This document shows positions 1 to 5,341 of a stretch of DNA of 5,341 nucleotides, piece after piece. The notes beneath the pieces were generated by a model. It was not told the DNA's origin. It was given only the letters and a program-made list of their open reading frames with translations, and did no database searches. This DNA comes from JANMZR01 sp031383555. Its GTDB lineage: Bacteria > Bacteroidota > Bacteroidia > Cytophagales > Spirosomataceae. Numbering within the stretch: the first letter of the stretch is position 1; each line of letters begins with the position of its first letter. Where the stretch lies: assembly GCA_031383555.1 (NCBI GenBank), contig JANMZR010000428.1, positions 1 to 5,341 of the forward strand, given 5' to 3'. Made by a program: the position numbers and the translations under genes.

Positions 1-17
1 TAATATTTCCCTGTTGG

Positions 18-99
18 CTGCATCATGATTTTCAGGATTAATTGATTAACAAGATTTCAAAATCCCTAAAATCCTCAAATCAAGCAAATCCTGATTCAG
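18..99. repeat. Imperfect inverted repeat downstream of the last permease gene
   Basis: The arms are 18-39 and 78-99, each 22 nt, and match at 17 of 22 positions when one is reverse-complemented. The 38-nt loop is itself rich in AATCC/GATTT units. On the minus strand the element starts eight bases after the stop codon of the gene ending at 108. No T-run follows the second arm on the minus strand, so it is not a canonical intrinsic terminator, although a folded transcript could still protect the mRNA 3' end. The AGGATT/AATCCT word content resembles dispersed intergenic repeats I recall from Bacteroidota genomes; that link is from memory and unverified. No gene is visible in 1-107. Confidence 0.5.
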
Positions 100-107
100 A
101 CAAATTT

Positions 108-2567
108 TCACTCCGTTTTCAAACTCTTTACAGGGTTCATCAATGCCGCTTTTATGGCTTGGTAACTAACTGTTAATAAGGCGATTATTACTGCACCAAA
201 TCCAGCAAACACAAAATATTCAAATCCCAAACTTATTTTGTAAGCATATCCATTCAACCAATTTTTTAAAATTAAATAGGAAATGGGTGAGGCAATCAGT
301 ATCGCTAATATTACTGGTTTTAAGAATTCTTTGGACAGCAAGGTTGTAATGTTTAAAACTGTAGCTCCCAATACTTTTCTCACGCCAATTTCTTTTGTAC
401 GTTGCTCCGCTGTAAACATGGCTAGTCCAAAAAGCCCCAGGCAGCTAATCAAAATAGCTATTGTTGTAAACGAGTTGATAATTTTACTCAAAGTTTGCTC
501 GGCTATGTATTGCCTTTGAATATCTTCATCCAAAAAAGTGAATTCAAAAGGAGCTTCGGGTATCAGTTTTTTCCAAATTTGTTCCGACTTTGAAATAAAA
601 CCTTTAAAATCAGCCGTTAGTAAATCAACAATTGCATAGTCAGGGTAAATGTCCAAATAGCTAATCAAAGGATCAATCTCCTTTTTCAAAGAATTATTGT
701 TGTAATTTTTGTGAACGCCAACAACTGTAAACTTTTTTTGTTGGTCTTTGGCCCCTGAATACAAATCAGTTCCAATGACTGTAGCAAGGTCAAGGTGCAT
801 CGCTATCAAAGCTTTTTCATTGATAATTACCTGATTATTGGTGTCGGCCATAGTTAGGTTTCTGCCAGCTATTATTTGAATATTTAATGCTTTCAAAAAG
901 TCAGGTTCAATTCCATTGTTTTTTATCAAAATGCCTTGATCGAGCGTTTCGCCTGATTTATATAAGAGGTTGTCTTGCAGTATATTAGAAGACGGATAAT
1001 AAGTGGTTCCACCAACACTTTTTACTTCCTTTTGGGATAAAAGCTCATTCTTAAAAGCATTAAATTGTGTCATCGCCTGTTCAGTGGGAAACGAAATCAC
1101 AATTTTTTGTTTTTGGTCAAAACCTAAATGCTGATTTTGGATGTGGCTCAATTGCTTTGAGATAACAAAAACACCCACAATAAGCATAATTGCCACAGTA
1201 AATTGAAAAACTACCAATCCTTTTCTAAGATAAACAGAGGCCAAATCAAATTTAAAAATGCCCTTTAGCACAGCAACCGGTTTAAAATTTGATAAATACA
1301 GCGCTGGGTAAATACCCGCCAAAAGGCCAGTAATTAAAGCCAAAACTAATGCGATTAAGATTATTTTTGATTCAACAAATGGGTTGAAAATCAAGCTACT
1401 ATCGGTTAGGGTATTTAAAAATGGTGTTAAAAAGAACACTATTGGCAAGGCAAGAAATATGGATATAAAAGATATAACCAATGATTCGCTTAAAAACTGC
1501 CCGATTAACGAACTTTTATCAGCACCAATTGCTTTTCGCACGCCTACTTCTTTGGCCCTTCGTACCGAGTGAGCGGTGGAAAGGTTCACAAAATTGATAC
1601 AAGCAATTATTTGAATAAAAAAGGCAATTAGGATTAAAATATTAAGAAAAGAAATATCAGATACTTTCCCTATTTGGCCACCTATTCCCTTGGAATAGAG
1701 ATTAATATCTGTCATTTTTTGGAGTATAAGCTGTTTTTTCATGCCCATTTCTTTGAGGCGTGCTCCTGCATATTTTTGTAGAAAAGCAGGGAATTTAGCT
1801 TCCAAATTTGAAGAATTTGAATTAGGCGAAAGCTTTAAATAAGTATGAATAAAATTATTACCACCCCATTCAGTATCCTTTCGGGCAAAGTCACCCAAGC
1901 CACCACTATTCAGATTTACAATAAAAGCTGGTTTGAAATGAGACTTTCGGAAATTCTCATTAAAAACGCCTTTAATTGTATAGTTTAAAGTACCTGCATT
2001 ACTACCGATTTTCATCGATTTACCCATTGCTTTTTCTGTGCCAAATAACTTTTTGGCTATCGCAGTCGAAATAACAACAGTATTTGGTTGGTCCAAAGCA
2101 TGGGAGCTGCTGCCTTCAACAAATTGAAAATTAAATATTTTGAAAAAAGAAGAATCTGCCAAAAAACCTTTTTCTTCTGTAAAAGTTACTGTTTTACCAA
2201 CAGTACCCAATATTGTGTTTTTTGAAGTGAAAAAATTTAGAACTCTTGCCATTTCTTGAATTTCAGGGAAATCTTTTTTAAGCATTGGGCCAATTACCGG
2301 TGAGGAAGTTGCTGTATTAAAAACCGACTTATCGGTCAAATCTAAATGTGTTCTAAGTTTATAGATATTCTCAGCATCGAGATGGTGCTTATCATAACCA
2401 AATTGGTCGTTCACATATAATAAAATATAAAGGCAGCAGACCGTGCCGGCTGTCAAACCTAAAATATTTAAGAAACTGAACATCTTGTTGCGGATGATGT
2501 TTCTGAAGGCGATTTTGAGGTAGTTAGCCCCCATGCCCCCGAAGGGGGTTACTTTAAAAGATTTCAT
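108..2567 (-). CDS. FtsX/MacB-type ABC transporter permease, 819 aa
   Basis: Inner-membrane permease of the MacB/LolCE/FtsX superfamily, expected to work as a dimer with a separately encoded ATPase. The substrate cannot be read from the sequence. Visible layout: cytoplasmic entry motif NYLKIAFRNIIRNK (15-28), helix 1 (about 30-53), MacB-type extracytoplasmic domain (about 55-300), then helices at about 306-328, 362-383, 401-424 and 450-470. The first FtsX signature is RAKEVGVRKAIGA (337-349). A second extracytoplasmic domain (about 475-690) precedes helices at about 694-718, 748-768 and 783-803, with the second signature KEIGVRKVLGA (725-735). The tail AIKAALMNPVKSLKTE is shared with both neighbours. 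The start at 2567 has an A-rich leader and no Shine-Dalgarno. Residues 6-13 are encoded by a C5/G5 hairpin repeat. Met12 (codon 2532-2534) aligns exactly with Met1 of the upstream paralogue, so translation may really start there, giving 808 aa. The stop is TGA, whereas both paralogues use TAA. The family assignment is firm; the role is not. Confidence 0.95.
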   Translation of the reverse strand: MKSFKVTPFGGMGANYLKIAFRNIIRNKMFSFLNILGLTAGTVCCLYILLYVNDQFGYDKHHLDAENIYKLRTHLDLTDKSVFNTATSSPVIGPMLKKDFPEIQEMARVLNFFTSKNTILGTVGKTVTFTEEKGFLADSSFFKIFNFQFVEGSSSHALDQPNTVVISTAIAKKLFGTEKAMGKSMKIGSNAGTLNYTIKGVFNENFRKSHFKPAFIVNLNSGGLGDFARKDTEWGGNNFIHTYLKLSPNSNSSNLEAKFPAFLQKYAGARLKEMGMKKQLILQKMTDINLYSKGIGGQIGKVSDISFLNILILIAFFIQIIACINFVNLSTAHSVRRAKEVGVRKAIGADKSSLIGQFLSESLVISFISIFLALPIVFFLTPFLNTLTDSSLIFNPFVESKIILIALVLALITGLLAGIYPALYLSNFKPVAVLKGIFKFDLASVYLRKGLVVFQFTVAIMLIVGVFVISKQLSHIQNQHLGFDQKQKIVISFPTEQAMTQFNAFKNELLSQKEVKSVGGTTYYPSSNILQDNLLYKSGETLDQGILIKNNGIEPDFLKALNIQIIAGRNLTMADTNNQVIINEKALIAMHLDLATVIGTDLYSGAKDQQKKFTVVGVHKNYNNNSLKKEIDPLISYLDIYPDYAIVDLLTADFKGFISKSEQIWKKLIPEAPFEFTFLDEDIQRQYIAEQTLSKIINSFTTIAILISCLGLFGLAMFTAEQRTKEIGVRKVLGATVLNITTLLSKEFLKPVILAILIASPISYLILKNWLNGYAYKISLGFEYFVFAGFGAVIIALLTVSYQAIKAALMNPVKSLKTE
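2536..2548. repeat. C5-TTC-G5 hairpin repeat inside the annotated start of the 819-aa permease
   Basis: The coding strand reads CCCCC, TTC, GGGGG, then C and ATG, so a perfect 5-bp G:C stem lies directly before the internal Met12 codon. A further G5 run overlaps and follows that ATG (minus strand, 2532-2528). Short C5/G5 palindromes of this style are, from my recollection, dispersed between genes in many Bacteroidota. If so, this copy has landed on the 5' end of the gene and supplies codons for residues TPFGGMGA. In mRNA the stem could mask or position the Met12 start. Confidence 0.6.
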
Positions 2568-2597
2568 AATATTTTCGTTTTACTCGTTATTTTTTTT

Positions 2598-2670
2598 GGT
2601 ATCAGCCATCAGGTTTGAGGTATCAGTTTCGTCTCATTTCTGATAGCTGATACCTCAAACCTCATACCTG
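2598..2670. repeat. Palindromic element of facing 7-nt repeats between two permease genes
   Basis: The left arm (2603-2626) and right arm (2647-2670) are complementary at 21 of 24 positions, and the inner 19 nt at 18 of 19 (2608-2626 against 2647-2665). Both sides are arrays of degenerate 7-mers. From 2639 they run TCTGATA, GCTGATA, then CCTCAAA and CCTCATA, followed by CCTG. From 2598 the opposite orientation gives GGTATCA, GCCATCA, GGTTTGA, GGTATCA. The element starts one base after the stop codon of the gene ending at 2672. On the minus strand it is followed by eight A (T8 at 2590-2597 on the plus strand), not by T, so it is not a standard terminator. Read-through into the next gene is plausible, with the fold perhaps stabilising or tuning the transcript. 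Related units occur at 5091-5128. Confidence 0.75.
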
Positions 2671-2695
2671 TTTACTCCGTCTTCAAACTCTTCAC
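2659..2695. repeat. 37-nt direct repeat spanning stop codon and 3' flank, copy 1
   Basis: This stretch is identical over all 37 nt to 5117-5153. It covers the last 13 bases of the 7-mer repeat array and spacer, the TAA stop (2672-2674) and the final seven codons of the 792-aa permease. Identity inside the coding part could reflect protein constraint, but identity outside it cannot. This suggests a shared duplication unit or later gene conversion between neighbouring paralogues. Confidence 0.85.
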
Positions 2696-5050
2696 AGGGT
2701 TCATCAATGCTGCTTTTATAGCTTGGTAACTTACTGTTAATAAAGAAATAATTATTGAAATCGCTCCAGCTGCCACAAAAATCCACCAGTGTAAATTAGT
2801 TTTAAAGGCAAAATCTTTTAGCCAATTGAACATCAAATAATAGGCTATTGGCGTGGCAATAATTATGCTTAATAGGATAAGTTTAACAAAATCTTTAGAT
2901 AATAGTATCAAAATACTGCTTACCGAAGCTCCCAATACTTTACGAATACCAATTTCTTTGTTTCGCTGTTCGGCCATAAAAGTAACTAAACCGAAAAGAC
3001 CCAAACAAGAAATAAAAATAGCTAATGTAGCAAATAAGCCAAAAACACGAGATGTTTGTACCTCTTTATGATAGGTTTGGTTAAATTGTTCATCAAGAAA
3101 TTTGTATTCAAAAGGATATTCGGGGTATTGCTTTTTCCAAGCTATTGCTACTTTTTCTATGATCGATGAATAGTTTTTATCTCCTAATTTTATCGCCAAT
3201 TGCCCCGAATTATTGTCATTTATCATCATTAATGGAAAAATTGGACTTTTTAAATCCATTTGGTTGAAATCTTCTACGATTCCGATAATTTGTCCATTTA
3301 CAGGCACCTCGGCATAGGCACCAGTTGGGCTATTTTCATATTTGATGTAACCTATGATTTGCCCTAATTTCCAACCAAATTTACTTGTGGCTTCACGACT
3401 TACTACATAGTTTTTCTTATCTGCGATATTGTTTTCTTCAAAAAAGCGACCTTCTAATAATTTTATACCAAAAACCGATTTATACTTAGCATCAATATAA
3501 AGTTGACCAATCGTAGGGTCATCTTGTTGATTTTTAAGAGATTGTGGCGATACTTTATTGAAGCCAATACCATTGCCTGGTAATATTGAAACCGCTGTTA
3601 CTTCTTTTACACCAATCATTTTTGCCAATTCATTTTGAAGCAAGTTTCTTTGATTACTTGTACTTTGTGGTGGTAAATTCAAGGTTAATATCTGCTCACG
3701 TTTATATCCCAGATCTTTATGTTGTAGAAAATATAGTTGATTCATTACCACCATAGTTGCAACAATCATTATTACTGAAACTGAAAATTGTATTATCACT
3801 AAACCTTTACGAAGAAAAGAAAGACCACTACTTGGTAATAAATAATTTTTTAGTACCAAAATTGGCCTAAAACCAGATAAAACAAAGGCGGGATAAAGCC
3901 CTGTGATTAAACTTGCCAATAAAATAAAACATATAAAAATTGTAAAATGAAAAGGAGTAAAAAACTGTTTAAGTGAAACACTTTTTTCAGCAAAATCATT
4001 AAAAAACGGAAGGATGATCTGGACTAAATTTATAGCTAAAACAGTAGCAATAAATGTAAATACTAAAGATTCGCCCAAAAATTGACCAATAAGTTGCTTG
4101 CGTTCGGCGCCAATTACCTTTCTTACGCCGACTTCTTTTGCCCTCAAAGTGGCTCTAGCCAACGACAAATTCAGGTAATTGAAACAAGCTAATAGTAAAA
4201 TAGAAATACCTACAGCCAAGAAGATACGGACAAATTCTATTGCATTTGTTGCCCGGATGCGGTCGTCGGTAATATTTTTCAGGTAGATATCTCGCAAAGG
4301 AATTACAGATAATTTCCATGCACCTGCATTAGCATCTTTTGTTTCTTTTTGAATTGCGGAAAGTTGCTTTGTGACATTGGCAAAGCTATTTCGAGGGCTT
4401 AAAAGAAAATAATTCATACCAATAAAATCCCAAAAAGAGGCTTTTTGAGCGCTGAGGAGATTTTTTGCATTTTGTGAGGAAGCCAAAAAGTCCACAATTA
4501 AATGTGTATTATCTGGCGAATTTTTCATTACACCCACTACCAAAAATGTTGCTTTGCCGTTTAATTGTACTTCAATTGTTTGGCCAATTGGATTCGAATT
4601 GGCAAAATATTTAACAGCTATTCGTTCTGAAATCACCACTTTATTAGGCAAAATTAAGGCATTTCTTAACGAGCCTACTACCATCGGAAATTCAAATATT
4701 CGAGTCAAATTTGAATCTGCCAAGCAAAAACGAGTCTCATAGTCTGCGAAATTTAGTTTTGAAATCAGCGCTCGATTTGGTGAAATTTGGGTAACTGCTT
4801 CAATACCAGTACGTTTCTTGAGTAATTCACCAAATGCTGACCCACTGGATGATGAATTAGGAAACTGTTGAAACAATCCAATACGATCCGCTTTGGGCTG
4901 GTGGGCATCAAAGCTCAAGTCATCTAAAACATAAAGTGTAATAATGAGGCATGTAGCCAAGCCAACTGCCAAACCAATTATATTTATAAATGAATAAACC
5001 TTATTTTTCAAGAGGTTTCTATATGCTATTTTGATATAGTTTCTAAGCAT
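2672..5050 (-). CDS. FtsX/MacB-type ABC transporter permease, 792 aa
   Basis: Paralogue of the downstream 819-aa protein and presumably also an inner-membrane permease subunit. Entry motif NYIKIAYRNLLKNK (4-17) is followed by helix 1 (about 17-42) and an extracytoplasmic MacB-type domain (about 43-270). Helices follow at about 271-296, 325-349, 368-391 and 415-437, with FtsX signature RAKEVGVRKVIGA at 303-315. The second extracytoplasmic domain spans about 440-665. The last helices are at about 668-692, 721-740 and 754-775, with signature KEIGIRKVLGA at 698-708. Met1 directly precedes the conserved entry motif, so this start is the natural one. The leader ends in an A-rich AATTAAATAAA with no Shine-Dalgarno, as is common in Bacteroidota. 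It lies 79 nt after the upstream permease gene and 104 nt before the next on the same strand, so co-transcription is likely. I see no nucleotide-binding domain, and the substrate is unknown. Confidence 0.96.
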   Translation of the reverse strand: MLRNYIKIAYRNLLKNKVYSFINIIGLAVGLATCLIITLYVLDDLSFDAHQPKADRIGLFQQFPNSSSSGSAFGELLKKRTGIEAVTQISPNRALISKLNFADYETRFCLADSNLTRIFEFPMVVGSLRNALILPNKVVISERIAVKYFANSNPIGQTIEVQLNGKATFLVVGVMKNSPDNTHLIVDFLASSQNAKNLLSAQKASFWDFIGMNYFLLSPRNSFANVTKQLSAIQKETKDANAGAWKLSVIPLRDIYLKNITDDRIRATNAIEFVRIFLAVGISILLLACFNYLNLSLARATLRAKEVGVRKVIGAERKQLIGQFLGESLVFTFIATVLAINLVQIILPFFNDFAEKSVSLKQFFTPFHFTIFICFILLASLITGLYPAFVLSGFRPILVLKNYLLPSSGLSFLRKGLVIIQFSVSVIMIVATMVVMNQLYFLQHKDLGYKREQILTLNLPPQSTSNQRNLLQNELAKMIGVKEVTAVSILPGNGIGFNKVSPQSLKNQQDDPTIGQLYIDAKYKSVFGIKLLEGRFFEENNIADKKNYVVSREATSKFGWKLGQIIGYIKYENSPTGAYAEVPVNGQIIGIVEDFNQMDLKSPIFPLMMINDNNSGQLAIKLGDKNYSSIIEKVAIAWKKQYPEYPFEYKFLDEQFNQTYHKEVQTSRVFGLFATLAIFISCLGLFGLVTFMAEQRNKEIGIRKVLGASVSSILILLSKDFVKLILLSIIIATPIAYYLMFNWLKDFAFKTNLHWWIFVAAGAISIIISLLTVSYQAIKAALMNPVKSLKTE

Positions 5051-5090
5051 TTTATTTAATTGTTAAAAGGTTTCGGTTACCTATTAGGAA

Positions 5091-5128
5091 GTATCAGGAT
5101 TGGCCTCATACCTTATACCTCATACCTG
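5091..5128. repeat. 7-nt repeat array with small hairpin between permease genes
   Basis: From 5104 the plus strand holds two CCTCATA units flanking one CCTTATA, in exact 7-nt register, then CCTG. On the left, GTATCAGG (5091-5098) can pair with CCTCATAC (5104-5111) at 7 of 8 positions around a 5-nt loop. Unit sequence and position, one base after the TAA stop of the gene ending at 5130, match the larger element at 2598-2670. This looks like a shorter or decayed member of the same family. The remainder of the 79-nt gap (5051-5090) is an A/T-rich leader on the minus strand, with no promoter I can defend. Confidence 0.65.
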
Positions 5129-5153
5129 TTTACTCCGTCTTCAAACTCTTCAC
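5117..5153. repeat. 37-nt direct repeat spanning stop codon and 3' flank, copy 2
   Basis: Identical to 2659-2695, and again covers 7-mer repeat, spacer base, TAA stop (5130-5132) and the final seven codons. Similarity continues upstream into the coding sequence with scattered synonymous changes. On the other side it breaks inside the 7-mer array. Confidence 0.85.
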
Positions 5154-5341
5154 TGGGTTCATTAAAGCTGCTTTAATGGCTTGGTAACTTACTGTTAATA
5201 AAGTAATTAACAGAGCGCCAATACCAGCAGCAATAAATATCCACCAGCTTATTTCAGTTCGGTAGGTATATTTTTGCAACCATTCGTTCATAAAATAATA
5301 AGCAATTGGGGCTGCGATAAGGCAGGAAATAATAACCAAAA
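5130..5341 (-). CDS. FtsX/MacB-type permease, C-terminal fragment (5' end outside window)
   Basis: The last 69 complete codons of a third paralogous permease; the gene runs off the window at 5341. The first complete codon (5337-5339) is TTG, encoding Leu within a membrane helix, and should not be taken as a start. The fragment holds a helix at about residues 2-18 (with APIAYYF), the short loop NEWLQKYTYRTEIS, a final helix from about WWIFIAAG onward, and the tail AIKAALMNPVKSLKTE. It aligns without gaps to the end of the 792-aa neighbour, including the PIAYY and WWIF landmarks. It is therefore expected to be a full-length permease of about 800 residues and the first of the three genes in transcription order seen here. 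Nothing visible indicates truncation; it is simply cut by the window edge. Confidence 0.9.
   Translation of the reverse strand, partial: LVIISCLIAAPIAYYFMNEWLQKYTYRTEISWWIFIAAGIGALLITLLTVSYQAIKAALMNPVKSLKTE

Noticed and set aside
283..519. Plus-strand open frame of 78 codons, with a similar one at 2853-3071 (72 codons)
   Set aside because: Both lie antisense to the same conserved second FtsX region of the two permeases. Their mutual resemblance is explained by that conserved sense sequence; neither shows family features of its own.
1384..1572. Plus-strand open frame of 62 codons, and another at 4554-4742
   Set aside because: Entirely antisense within well-supported permease genes, with no recognisable domain and no independent context.
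2590..2670. Possible Rho-independent terminator between the two complete permease genes
   Set aside because: The hairpin is strong, but on the transcribed minus strand it is followed by an A-run, not a U-run. On the plus strand the T-run precedes the hairpin. Neither direction fits the standard model.
5051..5129. Possible Bacteroidota-type promoter (TTTG and TAnnTTTG boxes) before the 792-aa gene
   Set aside because: I could not find a convincing -7 box at a sensible distance in this gap or in 2568-2671, so no promoter is called. Transcription from upstream is the simpler reading.
5337..5339. Start codon for a 69-residue small membrane protein
   Set aside because: The codon is TTG in the middle of a helix that aligns with the interior of the neighbouring permease. 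The reading frame is open to the window edge, so this is a partial gene.
1..5341. New defence system, insertion sequence or CRISPR array
   Set aside because: No transposase, nuclease, spacer-repeat periodicity or tRNA-like structure is visible. All coding space is accounted for by the permeases, and the repeats are short intergenic elements.

Overview
This window is AT-rich chromosomal DNA, almost certainly from a member of the Bacteroidota, most likely a Cytophagales- or Sphingobacteriales-type organism. Three things support this. The protein family is a tandem run of large FtsX/MacB-type permeases with a C-terminal NPVKSLKTE signature. The start codons are preceded by A-rich leaders without a Shine-Dalgarno sequence. 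The short intergenic spaces hold several families of small palindromic repeats, including a CCCCC-TTC-GGGGG hairpin of a type I recall from such genomes. The genus cannot be fixed from the sequence.

All real coding sequence lies on the minus strand, so transcription runs from high to low coordinates. First comes the 3' end of a permease whose start lies beyond the window (5130-5341). A 79-nt gap follows, then a complete 792-residue permease (2672-5050). After a 104-nt gap comes a second complete permease of 819 residues (108-2567), then about 107 nt of non-coding DNA. The three proteins are paralogues. The two complete ones share an eight-helix layout with two large extracytoplasmic domains and two FtsX domains. 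All three end in the same 23 residues. No ATPase, membrane-fusion protein or regulator is present, so these look like the permease subunits of ABC-type transport or mechanotransmission systems whose ATPase is encoded elsewhere.

The most unusual material is between and around the genes. Both gaps contain palindromes built from degenerate 7-nt units (CCTCATA-like) that begin one base after the upstream stop codon. The 3' ends of the two upstream genes share 37 identical bases running from this repeat through the stop codon into coding sequence. The start of the last gene contains a C5/G5 hairpin repeat that either adds 11 residues to the N-terminus or marks a mis-set start. The space after the last gene holds a different imperfect inverted repeat rich in GATTT/AATCC units. 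I see no defence system, mobile-element gene, RNA gene or CRISPR array. The region reads as a duplicated permease array shaped by small repeats, not a new enzymatic system.
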